A stretch of DNA of 64,000 nucleotides from Macrostomum hystrix (GCA_950097015.1 CATNEN010000001.1:21753501-21817500), one strand, 5' to 3'. Positions 1 to 13,435 are shown, counted from the stretch's first letter. A program made the numbers and translations. Notes: a model not told the origin generated them from the sequence alone.

Positions 1-98
1 GAATGGGAGAGATGAGAATGGGAGAGATGAGGAGGGGCGAGAAGAGGAGGGGAGAGATGAGGATAGGAGAAATGAAGATGGGAGTGATTGGGATGTGA
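1..98. repeat. purine-rich degenerate minisatellite (cut by window edge)
   Basis: Imperfect repeats of gaatgggagagatga-like units. The array runs off the left edge of the window. Confidence 0.7.
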
Positions 99-835
99 TT
101 TTGTGTAGGCGAAAAGGGAAATGGGAGGGAAATTAGATTGCCATTGAAATGGAGCAGGCAATGGAGGCACGAATGAACCTGTCAGGCAGGTGTGAATCAT
201 TATCCAACTAGAATTAAACGAAAAAACAGAGATCCAAAAAAGCCAAGAAACCCAGCCAGATCGGGGTGTTAAGACGACGGGATGCAGGATCCGAGAGCAG
301 ACAAAGACAGTAGCGAAGGCAGCAGACTCAACTGCCTAAGTCAGGAAGAGGGGCTGAGTAGTTGAGCTCAGAGTAGCGAACTCAGCGATGCGTGCTAGCC
401 AGCCAGCCTGCATGGCAGTAAGTTATCTGCTCTGTTGCTTTGCTCACAGCCAGCTCAAAGTTGGACTCGAACCGGCGGCTTGCTACACTGCCACTGCCAA
501 ACACAGGGGAAACACACACACACACAGAGACCAAGTCTGGGGTAGCTTTAGGGAAGTCAAAAGGAAATTTCTGAAAAGTACATCCGATTGATAACTGCTC
601 ATCTGACTTGCATGACGAGCTCAACAAACTCTTCGCTATTGTTTGACTCAGCTGACGTGCAAGACATATTGTAAATAAATGAGAGCATTTCATATTCTGT
701 GTCCTCTAGCTTCCTCACTCATATCTTCTGCCCATTCATATATCCCCCCTATTCCTTCACTCCCATCTCCCTTCGTTTTCCCCTTTCCTCTTCTCCCTTT
801 TCTCTCCTCTTCCCTTTCTCCCCTTCACATCTTCC
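99..835. other. non-coding stretch, no gene seen
   Basis: Mixed sequence with a short CA run near 512-525. From about 740 it becomes pyrimidine-rich and leads into the next array. No exon with family similarity was found on either strand. Confidence 0.5.
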
Positions 836-1257
836 ATCTCCCATTATCTCCCATCTCCCTTCATCTCCCATCTCCCATCTCCCTTTATCTCCCGTCTCCC
901 TTCATCTCCCAAATCCCTTCATCTCCTATCTCCCTTCATCTCCCATCCCCCTTCATCTACCATCCCCTCTCATCTCCCATCTCCCTTCATTTCCCATCCC
1001 CTTAACTCTCATCTCCCTTTATCTCCCATTCCCCTTAATCTTCCATCTCCCTTCATCTCCCATTCCCCTTCATCTCCCATATCCCTTCATCTCCCATCTC
1101 CCTTCATCTCCCATTCCCCTTTATCTCCCATCTCCCTTCATCTCCTATCTCCCATCTTGTATCTCCCTTCATCTCTCATTATCTCCAATCTCCCTTCATC
1201 TCCATTTTCCTTTATCTCCCATCCCTATCTCCCTTAATCTCCCATCTCCCTTCATCT
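836..1257. repeat. pyrimidine-rich minisatellite (catctcccttcatctccc units)
   Basis: About 18-bp units of catctccc/ttcatctccc repeated with substitutions. Long reading frames here are a product of the repeat and are not genes. Confidence 0.85.
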
Positions 1258-1894
1258 GATGGATTAGCAAGTACAGAAAAGTGAAAACTCAAAGCATCCG
1301 ACATAAAAGGTTGTTAAACCTTCGCTCTAATCCCTTTCCTATTTAGCCACTAAAGCCTCGCACGCGATTGAAATGAAAAAAATGAGACGGGCCCTAAAAT
1401 TCTGTTTTCTTTCTAATGGAATCTTTTTTATCAGTGAAGATCGGGATTTCAACCTTGTCGACCCTAATAAAGCAGCGAAGGGCTTTACCTAATTATGAGG
1501 CCGGGCTACATACGAATGCTTTTATCCCCACATAGCAGATCCTCACTCGAGCTCATGCTCGGATCTGGCTAGAATAAGACTGTCGGATAAAATTCCGCGA
1601 CGCATCGCAAAAATCTCCGACTGGGATTCGGGCAGGGGACCCCGGGTCCAAGAAGGCGACCTTTTTACGATCCCATAATTAGAGCTCAGCGTTTGCCCTC
1701 CCGCCTAGCAACTAGGAAACCGGGGATAAGACGCACCCTCAGTATGGGTTTAAGGCCTCGACCTCAATTGGACCCAAGACTGACCCGTTGATCGATAAAT
1801 CAGAATTTTTCTAATTGGAGAAAGTCAATTAATTAGTAGGCGAATATAGGATTCGAAAATGTGGTCCAAATTTATGTGACAATTGTTTTGAGAA
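1258..1894. other. non-coding stretch, possible very old tRNA-like relic
   Basis: No coding exon seen. On the minus strand near 1441-1520 there is a weak B-box-like string (ggttgaaatcc) with an upstream region that could be a degraded A box. This is too diverged to call a tRNA or SINE. Confidence 0.35.
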
Positions 1895-2325
1895 AAGATA
1901 TTGGGATATTCGCTATTTAGAGATTTGGGACATTGGTAGGAGAGTGAAATAGTTGGGATATTTGGATATTTAGGTTATCAAGATATTGGGATATTTGGGA
2001 TATTGGGATATTTGGATTTTTTGGACATCGGGGATATTAGGGGTATTGGGATATTAGGAATATTGGGAGATTTGGGATACTGGGATAATGGGGATATTTG
2101 GGATATTGGGATATTTGGATTTTTTGGACATCGGGGATATTAGGGGTATTGGGATATTAGGAATATTGGGAGATTTGGGATACTGGGATAATGGGGATAT
2201 TTGGGGTATTTGGGATACTGGGATATTTGGAATATTGGGATATTTCGGTTATTGGGATATTTGGGATAGTGGGATATTTCGGATATTCGGATATTTGGGA
2301 TATTAGGATATTAGGGATATTAGAT
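1895..2325. repeat. minisatellite with gggatatttgggatattg units
   Basis: Short ggatattt/gggatatt units. Superimposed is a longer duplication of about 103 bp: the string tttggattttttggacatcg starts near 2011 and again near 2114. Confidence 0.85.
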
Positions 2326-2940
2326 GAAGAATTGGACAATTGGGCGAAAATTGAAAGTCCTGATCGGACTCTGGCTAAGACAGCTATTGTGGACAGGTTT
2401 GGGAAATTGTGATGAAAAATAGAATCGAAAAACGCTAACAGTAGAAAAAGATAAACCGAATGTTAGAATTTTGCCATTGTTTGCTCCTCAGCGAATTGGG
2501 ATTCCAGCCTGCAATCTGAGTCACCAGACAACCTGACATCCGCTGATCTGCCACGAGCACTTTTACAGTTGCTATGCAATCGATTTTCCCAAAGTCTAGA
2601 AGACTTTCCGTGGCTTAAAAAATTTGTACAATTTGACCAGAATTTCCATATCGAAAATTGAGAATACAATATTTTTTCATTACAAAAATTGCACTGCCGG
2701 ACATGCCTAATAGTTTATTCATGAGGCTTGTGACAAGCCGGGTTTCCATTGGGCCTACCCCCATCATTCAACAGGACTGCAAGAATTTTAACAAAACTGC
2801 AGCATTGACGCTTTGAAAAAGGCATAATTTCATTTTTTCTGCTAAAAATTCAATTATCTTGATTGTTTCGTGTTATCTTGATTGAAAATACAATTTATCC
2901 CAATACCAAATCCTATATTGTTCACATCATTTTATAATAT
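2326..2940. other. non-coding stretch, nothing recognised
   Basis: AT-rich sequence between two arrays. No exon, RNA gene or terminal repeat was recognised. Confidence 0.4.
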
Positions 2941-3085
2941 TCAATCTAAATCCCAAATCCAATAGATCCCAATCCCGTATCCAATAGATCCCAATCCCAA
3001 ATCCAATAGAACCCAATCCCGTATCCAGTAGATCCCAATTCCAAATCCAATAGATCCCAATCCCAAATCCAATAGATCCCAATAG
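2941..3085. repeat. short minisatellite (aatagatcccaatcccaaat units)
   Basis: About six copies of a roughly 23-bp unit containing ccaatagatcccaatccc. Confidence 0.8.
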
Positions 3086-4065
3086 AAAGAGAATAGGGAA
3101 TTGGGAAAAGAGATTGGGAGATTAAAAAGAGAGATTGGGAAGAGACACTGGGAGATAAGGAAGAGAGATTGGGAGTTCGGGAAGACAGGTCGGGAGATTG
3201 GGAAGAGAGACTAGGAGATTGGGAAGAGAGACTAGGAGATTGGGAAGAGAGACTAGGAGATTGGGAAGAGAGATTGGGAGATTGGGAAGAGAGACTGGGA
3301 GATTGGGAAGAGAGACTGGGAGATTGGGAAGAGAGATTTGGAGATTGGGAAGAGAGACTGGGAGATTGGGAAGAGAGACTAGGAGATTGGGAAGAGAGAC
3401 TGGGAGATTGGGAAGAGAGATTTGGAGATTGGGAAGAGAGATTGGGAAGAGAGATTGGGAGATTGGAAAGAGAGACTGGGAGATTGGGAAGAGAGACTGG
3501 GAGATTGGAAAGAGAGATTTGGAGATTGGGAAGAGAGATTTGGAGATTGGGAAGAGAGATTGGGAGATTGGGAAGAGAGACTGGGAGATTGGAAAGAGAG
3601 ATTTGGAGATTGGGAAGAGAGATTGGGAAGAGAGACTGGGAGATTGGGAAGAGAGATTGGGAGATTGGGAAGAGAGACTAGGAGATTGGAAAGAGAGACT
3701 GGGAGATTGGGAAGAGAGACTGACTGGGAGATTGGGAAGAGAGACTGGGAGATTGGGAAGAGAGACTGACTGGGAGATTGGAAAGAGAGACTGACTGGGA
3801 GATTGGAAAGAGAGACTGACTGGGAGATTGGGAAGAGAGACTGACTGGGAGATTGGAAAGAGAGACTGACTGGGAGATTGGGAAGAGAGACTGGGAGATT
3901 GGAAAGAGAAACTGGGAGATTGGGAAGAGAGATTTGGAGATTGGGAAGAGAGATTGGGAAGAGAGATTGGGAGATTGGAAAGAGAGATTGGAAAGAGAGA
4001 CTGGGAGATTGGGAAGAGAGATTGGGAAGAGAGTTTGGGAGATTGGAAAGAGATTGCTTATAGTG
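3086..4065. repeat. 21-bp purine-rich minisatellite
   Basis: Units such as gattgggaagagagactggg plus one base, about 45 copies. Variants carry tttgg, ctagg or a gactgact insertion near 3718-3880. The 21-bp period keeps three reading frames open, giving false long frames. Confidence 0.9.
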
Positions 4066-4640
4066 TGGGAAAACTGGATTTAATGAGATTGGTAGTTCAT
4101 TGTTGAAAAGTCGCTGGTTTAAAAGATAACTCCAATATTGTTTTTGGAAATGGAATATTCTGAAATTCCCACGAAATCAGCCAGAATTCCAATGCCTCAC
4201 AGTGCGATCATTGCGAAACAATACTGGGAGCTGCTGTGCTCACGCGAGCGTGATTTGAATTCTCCGGCACAATGGAATGAGATTGACTGCAGTCTGCAAT
4301 GCAGCTGTTATTCAGTCTGCATCGTTAGTTCGTCCACAATGCTTTGCTTTTTTTCGTTTTTCCTCTTAGTAAAAATCATAATTTTCGTTTGCTTTTCAAT
4401 ACGCGAATCGGCCAGGGCAATACTAATTCAATAATTCAATAATTTGCGGCAGTCTAGACCGTAGCTATCCCAGATACCTTTTTGAGTTGCCTAGATAATC
4501 CATTTTGCAGGATTGCATTTTTCAGTTTTTCTAATTCTAAAACGAGTTTTTCTCTGTTTAAAGTTATAAAAAATTTACATGAGTGCATTTAGCGTGAGTG
4601 CCGCGCTTTTGAATTTCCCGTTTTCGAGATTTCCTTCCGC
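4066..4640. other. non-coding stretch, no gene seen
   Basis: AT-rich spacer between arrays. A 98-codon open frame at 4138-4434 shows no domain or splice context. Confidence 0.4.
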
Positions 4641-5095
4641 ATTTCCCAGTTTTTAGGATTTACTCGTTCAGGGATTTTCCTGTCGTGGGATTTCCCTGTT
4701 TTGGGATTCATAGTTTTTATTTACTTTTTCAGGGATTTCACTGTTCGATGATTCCATTTCTATTGGATTTGTCTCGTCTCCCTGTCATAGGATTTCCTTG
4801 TTTTTTTGGATTTCTCAGTTTTGGGATTTCCCTGATTCGGGATATCCCCATTTCGAGATTTCCCTGTTTTGGGATTTCCCTGTTTTTGGGATTCCTAGTT
4901 TTGGAATTTCCCAGTTTTGGGAAATCCCTGTTTTGGGATTTCCCTGCTTTGGAGTATTTCGGTCTTGGGAATTCCCCTTTTTGGGATTTCCCTGTTTTGG
5001 AAATTCCCAGGTTTGGATTTCCCAGTTTTTGGATTTCCCTGTTTGGATTATTCCAGTCTGGGGAAATCCCTTTTTAGATTTCCCTTCACTATTAT
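4641..5095. repeat. 17-bp degenerate minisatellite
   Basis: Diverged units of tttccctgttttgggat. Divergence is higher than in neighbouring arrays, suggesting an older array. Confidence 0.8.
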
Positions 5096-6054
5096 TCTGG
5101 TTTAATTAACTAACTGAACTAAAGACAAATACTGACATTGAAAGTCCTCTTAAACATAATAAGGATAGGCAACAGAGTAGTCTCAAACGCAAAATTTATA
5201 GCGGCTATAGCGGCGGGAATTGGTCGAGAAGCGAGGGACTCAATGGACTCAAGGCACTCAAGCGGGGGGGAAAGTGCTGGATTCAGGCACTAGCGTTTTG
5301 TTACAAGCATTAGGCTAGTAGGAATTTGTGTCGCAGAGAAAAAATGCTCAACCTATATCAGTCTCGGCGATATTATTGATCCACGACTCGGAATATTCGG
5401 CTATGGAGATGGGAGAAAGGGACGGATGGGAAGAGGGGATTTTTTTAAAGAGACTCCTATAGTCTAGATGAAGATAGGCTCATTGGAGGCTAAAGGGTGA
5501 GTGCCGCTGGGTTAGGGACTGGGGAGTCACAGATGGCCGTTGTCCCACATTCTGCAAGCCAAGCAGTAAGTGTCATCTGCCCCCCTCCCCACCCAGATTA
5601 TCAATATTTCTCCTCGAGACAGTCATTTGCGCATTTTATGCAGTCATCTAATCTGCCCTCCTCACTGCCGATGAAGCTTTGTGCCAGCTGTGGCTTGGAG
5701 CCCCCAGGATACCTTTGCAATGGGGATATTCTAGCCTGCACTGCTCTGGGAGGGGATATTTTAGGGCACGGATGTAATTCCAAAGAACGGGGATTCTAAA
5801 TACAGATCGGCAGCTAACGATGATCCTTTGCATGAGGATATTTAGGGTAGATATTCTTCTGATGAGCATTGTTGAGACAGGGTCTAGTTCGCGAGGCAAC
5901 CCTTTGAGATAAGAACAAATGGGCTGGGATTCTTGGCAATGGGATGAATGAAACTGGGATTGAATTCTTGAGTTTTTACTTTTATGGATGGGGATCTTTG
6001 AAATAAGATTCTTGGGATGGGATTCTTTAGGACTCTTTATAATGAGGATCTTAG
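5096..6054. other. non-coding stretch, no gene seen
   Basis: No supported exon. The end of this segment (from about 5920) already contains diverged gggattctt-like pieces leading into the following array. Confidence 0.4.
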
Positions 6055-6850
6055 AGATTGGGTAATTGAAATTGGGATAATAGGGATGAGAATAATTGGA
6101 ATTGGGATAATTGGAATTGGGATAATTGGAATTGGGATAATTGGAATTGGGATAATTGGAATTGGGATAATTGGAATTGGGATAATTGGAATTGGGATAA
6201 TTGGAATTGGGATAATTGGAATTGGGATAATTGGAATTGGGATAATTGGAATTGGGATAATTGGAATTGGGATAATTGGAATTGGGATAATTGGAATTGG
6301 GATAATTGGAATTGGGATAATTGGAATTGGGATAATTGGAATGGGGATAATTGGAATTGGGATAATTGGAATTGGGATAATTGGAATTGGGATAATTGGA
6401 ATTGGGATAATTGGAATTGGGATAATTGGAATGGGGATAATTGGAATTGGGATAATTGGAATTGGGATAATTGGAATTGGGATAATTGGAATTGGGATAA
6501 TTGGAATTGGGATAATTGGAATTGGGATAATTGGAATTGGGATAATTGGAATTGGGATAATTGGAATTGGGATAATTGGAATTGGGATAATTGGAATTGG
6601 GATAATTGGAATTGGGATAATTGGAATTGGGATAATTGGAATTGGGATAATTGGAATTGGGATAATTGGAATTGGGATAATTGGAATTGGGATAATTGGA
6701 ATTGGGATAATTGGAATTGGGATAATTGGAATTGGGATAATTGGAATGGGGATAATTGGAATCGAAGTAACTGGAATTGGGATAATTGGAAGATAATTGG
6801 AATTGGGATAATTGGAATTGGGATAATTGAAATTGGGATAATTGGCAATG
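6055..6850. repeat. 15-bp highly homogeneous minisatellite
   Basis: About 50 copies of ataattggaattggg, nearly identical from 6101 to 6760 with only a few ggaatgggg variants. Because 15 is a multiple of 3, frames stay open on both strands; no codon bias or domain supports coding. High homogeneity suggests recent expansion. Confidence 0.95.
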
Positions 6851-7789
6851 GAATGGGATAATTGGCATTGGGACCTTTGAAATCTGGATTGGGATCGGAG
6901 CCTTCGAGATGAAAATCCTGTATTAGGATCCCGTGAATTCGCAAAACCAATTCAACAAGGCATCCAACATCTCAAAATACTCCCCAGCCAATTTTTTACT
7001 CTAATCCTGGCTCGCAAATCCTGGAAAATATCGCCCAGTTGCCGAGCTTAGCAACCGAATCCAACTTAAGTCTGTGGGATGTTTTTGGTCGGCTTCGAGA
7101 AGCAGCAGCTTTGGCGGATGAAAAGCGTGTTAATTTCCTGCAGCTAATTCTGCTGTCTGATTAAAAGATCGTGAGTATTTTCGGCTTGTCGAATCAATTT
7201 AGGCCTGCTAGCGAATTTGCGCGAGACTCAAAAACTCGAGGCTGCCCGCCATCCGTGCTCGAATTCCCTAAACGGCACCCGTCGCTACGGACGCAGTGGC
7301 AGTTGGTTCCAGAGCCAATTTGCATGATTCTCATCATGTGCTCGCAAAATACCACATTTTTCAGTTCTGTCTGTTGCTGGCGGGAAAACATTGACTTTGA
7401 AAATAACAATCGAACTAAAACAATCTTTCTCTTCATACTATTTTTTGAGTTCGTTGAACAATCCCATAGGAATAATTTTTTTATCCAAACGAAAGGTTGA
7501 AAACATGAAAACGAGCACGGACTATAGATGCTGAAGGCTCTGAGAACACTGCAGACTGGCTGAAGTGAATGAGTCCTAGCAAGTAAAGAGCAAAGCAAAC
7601 TTGCTTCGACAGGAAGCGACCTGTTTCAAATCCCTTCAAGTTCTCCATGGCTGGAAATATTCAGGACATGTTCGCGCATATTCCAAGCGACATCATGGCA
7701 GTCTCATTCTCGAATTGAAAAAATGGAATGAAAAATTAAATTCAGTGTTTCCAAATTGGTACTTTAAGAATTGTTCCTGAAGTATGTTC
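6851..7789. other. non-coding stretch, no gene seen
   Basis: Open frames at 7171-7500 (+) and 7194-7598 (-) overlap each other and lack domains or splice context. Confidence 0.4.
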
Positions 7790-8000
7790 TCAGAATGTTG
7801 CGCATGGACACTACATCTCCAGAGCACACACACACAGATGTGTACGTCTGCCTTAACTTTATCATCTACAGGCAATATACACTCTACAGGGAGGTGACTG
7901 GCCGAGCGGTCTTACGCGTTTGCCTCTCGCACCAAGGTCACTGAGCTCGATTCCGCTGCGAGGCCGCATTCATTTGGGGCGCAGCCGCGGTGCGAAAGTC
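7790..8000 (+). repeat. tRNA-derived SINE, family A (partial, rearranged)
   Basis: Contains a tRNA-Ser/Leu-like head on the plus strand: A-box-like tggccgagcggtc near 7900 and B-box-like gagctcgattccg near 7943, then the family body (cattcatttggggcgcagcc). Upstream of the head lies part of the family body in the opposite orientation (7800-7885), the same arrangement as in the copy at 13.5 kb. The 3' body is lost after about 8000. Confidence 0.7.
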
Positions 8001-9945
8001 ATCCCACTTACCCCCCTATTCAATATGGATGGAATTACTGCTCGAATTCAAAGGCTTATTTTTCTTATGTTTTTCGTCTTCCGTTTTTGGCAGGCTGTGT
8101 GTTTTTGGGGGAATTTCTTCTTTATCTTATGAAGGCTGCAGAATGGGTCAGGGGGACCCCAAGTGGATCAGTCACACAGCAAATGTCAGATAATGACAAA
8201 TCACTGCACCAAACGGCCAGCCGCTAGTAGTTAGAGAGGTTAGAATTCCTTTTCGGAAATGGTGAGAAAATAACAGCCAGTTCTGGTGGATGCTGTCAGT
8301 AGAAAATTTGCACTTTTAAACTGACTGGACAGCAAAGCAAGAAGTGTGAATGCAGATTTACATCTCGATTACATCTGAATATATGCATGCATTATTAATT
8401 GTGTGCGAGGTCAGAAGTCCCAGAGGCAGCAAAAAAACTAATTAACAAGACGCGCTAATTGCGGCCAAAGTTATAGGGGCCGCCGAGCCAGAAAAGGCGC
8501 ACAACAATAACATGTTAAAGTTGCTTCAGGGAGAAAATGACAGTTGGCCCTAAGCCTTGTGTTTGAAGCCCAAATTACAGGGCGCCTATAACAGGTTTGC
8601 TTCAAAACCTTTTTGTCCTGCCCGCTCTGCCCTGCCAGTCAAGTTTTCCTGAGAACAGGAGGCAAGGAAGGCATTGTCTTAGGTTTATATTGTTCAGTCA
8701 CACACCCGAGGCAACCGAGGTGAATTCGTTCAAAGGGTCAATTTTGAGTAGGACCACCTACTGTCAGGCTGTCTGCTTTCGTACGGGGCGTGCAAAACTG
8801 AAAAAATCTGTCAAGAGTAGCCGGAGGAGGAGGGGCTCGCCAACGGCTTCCGGCCAAGTGAAAGTGGAGAATCGGTTGAGCACAGAATGTAGGCTTTTTT
8901 GGGTCAATATATGTCGTTTATTATAGTGTCTGCTGTGCCCAGTGCAGGGGTATGGGGGTGTGCAGCTATATTTAATTTGGCAGAGACCAATGCTGAGAAC
9001 GAGTCAGCAATTTCGGATGCCCATTTTGTAGTCTCCTCTTTCTTCGAGTCGAGTGTTTAAAAGCTGAGCTTACTCAAGTCTCATTAATTCTTAGACTTTT
9101 TGGCTGTGTCTGTCTAAAATCGTTATTTTAATTAACTTGCTTTCACAGTTTAGGCGAGGCTATAACAAAAACGATAGTGAATTTCAGAAAGTGCGAAATT
9201 TCCTAGAAAATAAGCTGTTTTACTGAATCAAAAATCACATTTTCAAATTTCGCCGAATAGATATTTTTTCTTGGAATGATAAATTTAAAATACTTTCTTA
9301 GAATAGTTTTCTAAGAAACGACACGTTGCTTAATTTGGCCAGACGTACATCCACAAGCAGGTATTGCCCAGCGCTTTCAACGGTTCTGTACAGCTGTTCA
9401 GTCCATGGACACGGAATGTAGACTCGTATTGTTATTATTCTTACGCAGATTTTTTTCTTGGAAAAATTCCAAATCTGGACAAGTGGAAGATTTTTCGCAC
9501 GAGTTTAAAAGCAAGTTGAGCACTTCTACGAAATTTGTCTATCAATTAACAATCGCCAAATCTTTTCCACTGGAGTTAAAAAGCTGTTGTAGGCATACCG
9601 ATCTAACTTAGTCCTTCATTTTTTCTACCTTAATGATACGGAATTCATATTTCGCTGTTTGCCTGCTGCTTGGGGAAGGCAGTGTATTTTGGGGCAGAGA
9701 AGGGTCCAGTCTCAATGACTTACAGGCTGAAATTGTTGCTACAAAAACTAATTGCGCGCAAACAGGTGTGTGTGGGTTCACGGTCTTGTTTGATCTAGAC
9801 AAGACCAAAATCAAAGCCAATAAATGCCTCTAGGAGATTAGCTCGGCCTCCTTATTCAGCAAATATTCGTTGCTTTGCAAGTATAACTGCATGGGGAGGT
9901 GATTTAACGTTACCCAAAATTATTTGAATCCAGTATCTATAATCC
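8001..9945. other. non-coding stretch with a SINE fragment
   Basis: No supported gene. At about 9330-9415 there is a fragment (ctgtacagctgttcagtcca) shared with the second SINE family seen at 42.0 and 62.5 kb. Confidence 0.4.
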
Positions 9946-11752
9946 TGAAGTGTGCCTGAAGTTCATAGAATCCTACATCCTGAAGTGTCTGAAGTTTATA
10001 AAATCATACATCCTGGAGTGTCTCTGAAGTTCTTAGAACCCTACATCCTGAATTGTGCCTGAAGTTGATAGAACCCTACATCCTGAATTGTGCCTGAAGT
10101 TCCTAGAATCCTACATCCTGAAGTGCGTCTGAAGTTCCTAGAATCCTACATCCTGAAGTGTGTCTGAAGTTCCTAGAATCCTACATCCTGAAGTGTGTCT
10201 GAAGTTCCTAGAATCTTGCATCCTGAAGTGTGTCTGAAGTTTATAAAATCCTACATCCTGGAGTGTCTGAAGTTCCTAGAATCCTACATCCTGAAGTGTG
10301 CCTGAAGTTCCTAGAATCCTACATCCTGAAGTGTGTCTGAAGTTTCTAGAATCCTACATCCTGAAGTGTCTCTGAAGTTTCTAGAATCCTACATCCTGAA
10401 GTGTGTCTGAAGTTTATAAAATCCTACATCCTGGAGTGTCTGAAGTTCCTAGAATCCTACATCCTGAAGTGTGCCTGAAGTTCCTAGAATCCTACATCCT
10501 GAAGTGTGTCTGAAGTTTCTAGAATCCTACATCCTGAAGTGTGCCTGAAGTTGATAGAATCCTACATCCTGAAGTGTGTCTGAAGTTTCTAGAATCCTAC
10601 ATCCTGAAGTGTGTCTGAAGTTTCTAGAATCCTACATCCTGAAGTGTGTCTGAAGTTTCTAGAATCCTACATCCTGAAGTGTCTCTGAAATTTATAGAAT
10701 CCTACATCCTGAAGTGTCTCTGAAGTTTCTAGAATCCTACATCCTGAAGTGTGTCTGAAGTTTCTAGAATCCTACATCCTGAAGTGTCTCTGAAATTTAT
10801 AGAATCCTACATCCTGAAGTGTCTCTGAAGTTTCTAGAATCCTACATCCTGAAGTGTCTCTGAAATTTATAGAATCCTACATCCTGAAGTGTGCCTGAAG
10901 TTGATAGAATCCTACATCCTGAAGTGTGTCTGAAGTTTCTAGAATCCTACATCCTGAAGTGTCTCTGAAGTTTCTAGAATCCTACATCCTGAAGTGTGTC
11001 TGAAGTTTATAAAATCCTACATCCTGGAGTGTCTGAAGTTCCTAGAATCCTACATCCTGAAGTGTGCCTGAAGTTGATAGAATCCTACATCCTGGAGTGT
11101 CTGAAGTTCCTAGAATCCTACATCCTGAAGTGTGCCTGAAGTTCCTAGAATCCTACATCCTGAAGTGTGTCTGAAGTTTCTAGAATCCTACATCCTGAAG
11201 TGTGCCTGAAGTTGATAGAATCCTACATCCTGAAGTGTGTCTGAAGTTTCTAGAATCCTACATCCTGAAGTGTGTCTGAAGTTTATAGAATCCTACATCC
11301 TGAAGTGCCTCTGAAATTTATAGAATCCTACATCCTGAAGTGTCTCTGAAATTTATAGAATCCTACATCCTGAAGTGTGCCTGAAGTTGATAGAATCCTA
11401 CATCCTGAAGTGTGTCTGAAGTTTCTAGAATCCTACATCCTGAAGTGTGTCTGAAGTTTCTAGAATCCTACATCCTGAAGTGTGTCTGAAGTTCCTAGAA
11501 TCCTACATCCTGAAGTGTGCCTGAAGTTCCTAGAATCCTACATCCTGAAGTGTGTCTGAAGTTTCTAGAATCCTACATCCTGAAGTGTGCCTGAAGTTCC
11601 TGGAATCCTACATCCTGAAGTGTGTCTGAAGTTTCTAGAATCCTACATCCTGAAGTGTGTCTGAAGTTTCTAGAATCCTACATCCTGAAGTGTGCCTGAA
11701 GTTCCTGGAATCCTACATCCTGAAGTCTTTCTGAAGTCTCACCAATCCTTCA
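9946..11752. repeat. ~35-bp minisatellite, about 1.8 kb
   Basis: About 50 copies of a unit containing gaatcctacatcctgaagtg followed by a variable tgtctgaagttycta part. Sub-variants (cctag, tctag, gatag, tatag) recur in runs, which shows block duplication. The array ends about 140 bp from the 5' splice site of receptor exon B. Confidence 0.95.
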
Positions 11753-11889
11753 TCCTTAATATTTTCAACTGAGAAATATTTAGGCAAAAATTGAATGACT
11801 ATATATAATTAAACTCAAGAAAATTTCTGCTTTTTAAGCACAGCCTCAGAGAAGGAAGGTATGCTCAGCCTCAGAGTGAGCATACTCAC

Positions 11890-12658
11890 CTGAGAACTTG
11901 TTCCCAATGCGCTCTAGCAGGATTTTTGTGTACAATCCGTCAGTGTTGTTCATCTTCAGATCCTCGGCTACCTGCGAGTCCAGCGTGGTCGCCTCAAAGT
12001 GGTAGGAGAAGTTGGACTTGAAGTAGTGCTGGAAGGCCCGGTCTACAAACTGGCACTGGAACATGTCCACGTAGTAGCTCGGACCCGAGTCGCTGGGCAC
12101 CGCTTTGCCCTTGTTGATGAAGAACAGTCGATTCCAGTTGCGGCCAAGGTTGGACATCACCCAGGTCAGCGCCTTATAGAGGCCCTGGCCAGTGGCGCCA
12201 ACTCTGATCATGTCGTCGTATCGTTTCAACGAGTCCGACAGTGCGCCCGCCGAGATGAAAGCGTCGCTGTCGTGCTTGTAGTACAGGAACACATTGTTGA
12301 TGGGGTAGGAGCAGAGAAGGCCGGTGATCAGGCGCAGCTGGTTGCTCTTTGCCGCGCTGTGCTGCTTGCACTTCAGCGACATCAGCTCGCGAACGGACAG
12401 CACGTGGTCGCAGGGAAAGTCCTCAGGCTCCGGCACCAGCTGAATGGTATCGCCCAGTGCTGTCAGCAGCAGGGGATGCTTCATAGCGACGTCAAACGCG
12501 GCCTGGACGAGCTCCAGCGGGCTGACAACCTCGTGATTCTCCGGCCCGTACTTTGGAGCCAGCAGCAACACGGTGACGTTCTTTTTCGGCGAAGCGATGG
12601 CGACGATTGACGAGACAGTCAGGAGGGCGAGGGAAATTCGCCATGGCAGGGCGATCAT
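11890..12658 (-). CDS. receptor ligand-binding N-terminal exon, copy B (ANF-receptor-like)
   Basis: Encodes about 256 residues from ATG at 12658, with one extra base before a strong donor (CAG|GTGAGT), so it exits in phase 1. It opens with a hydrophobic signal peptide (about residues 1-24), then a beta strand (NVTVLLLAPKYG), an amphipathic helix, and the segment SAGALSDSLKRYDDMIRVGA followed by GRNWNRLFFINK. This order fits a periplasmic-binding-protein type I (ANF receptor) fold as in receptor guanylyl cyclases. Cysteines sit at FPCD, LKCK, LLCS and FQCQ; NVT, NFS and NNT are possible N-glycosylation sites. An alternative in-frame ATG lies at 12697. The C-lobe, membrane and intracellular exons are not in the window, so the receptor class is inferred. 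The exon is the single-exon counterpart of the two exons of copy A. Confidence 0.7.
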
Positions 12659-12697
12659 GATTTGATCATAAACGAACGGAACTGTTTTCAATATCAC

Positions 12698-13435
12698 TTC
12701 ATTGGATCGATGGAAATAGAAACTTTTTATCTTGCGTGTAAAGTTTGCGTATCGTTTTCTGAAGATTTCTTCTTCTCCTTCGTTCTTAGAGTTCTGTTCT
12801 TTGTTTTTTTATACTTCAGGCTAAAACAAATGTGCAGCTAGCTGCTTGAGAGGCAAGTGTTGTGCTTGTCTCTGTGTGTGCAATCACTAGAAGTGCTTTA
12901 TAGACCGGGGCGTTGGTAATATTGCGAGGCCGGGCCAGTTCTGGTTGGCTAATAGCAGAAGAACAGACAGAAGACAAGTCTGTTCAGTCTTGAATGACTG
13001 CATAAAATTTTGCAACCCCAGAAAAGCCACTGAGGGAGGGTTGGGGGCGGTTTGTGAGGAGGAAAATGTTTTTAGGCTGACGGGGTTTAAAAGGAGGCCG
13101 ATCTCTTGTCTGTTGCATTGTGGGACTGGGGAGGGGAAGGCTTATTGTACAAGGATAGATAAACGCATGGGAGAGATGAGAGAACTAAAAAGCTTCGTGG
13201 GAGAATCAATGCATATTCTCATGTCCTTTGACGATTGTTCGGATAATTTGGCTCAGATTAGTAACTAAGAGCGACTATAATTATAGAAATGATCAATAAG
13301 ATTAGGATTCGACTGTGCTCGGGCGTCTGAGTTATAGATTTTCATATCTGCACAAAAGATACGAGTACAAGGCAATCAAATAATATAAAGCATTAATCTT
13401 TAGAAAAATGACCCTGTCTTGAAAGGCGTTTTCTG
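12698..13435. other. non-coding stretch upstream of exon B
   Basis: No supported exon. It presumably holds the 5' flank of copy B; no core promoter motif can be assigned with confidence. Confidence 0.35.

Noticed and set aside
1436-1530. tRNA-like sequence on the minus strand
   Set aside because: Only a weak B box; stems could not be paired convincingly by eye.
5648-6868. Long overlapping open frames on both strands with 5-residue repeats
   Set aside because: They follow from a 15-bp tandem repeat lacking stop codons; both strands are equally open and no start, splice or domain evidence exists.
12945-13268. 107-codon plus-strand frame
   Set aside because: No recognisable motif, no splice context, and codon composition like the surrounding non-coding DNA.
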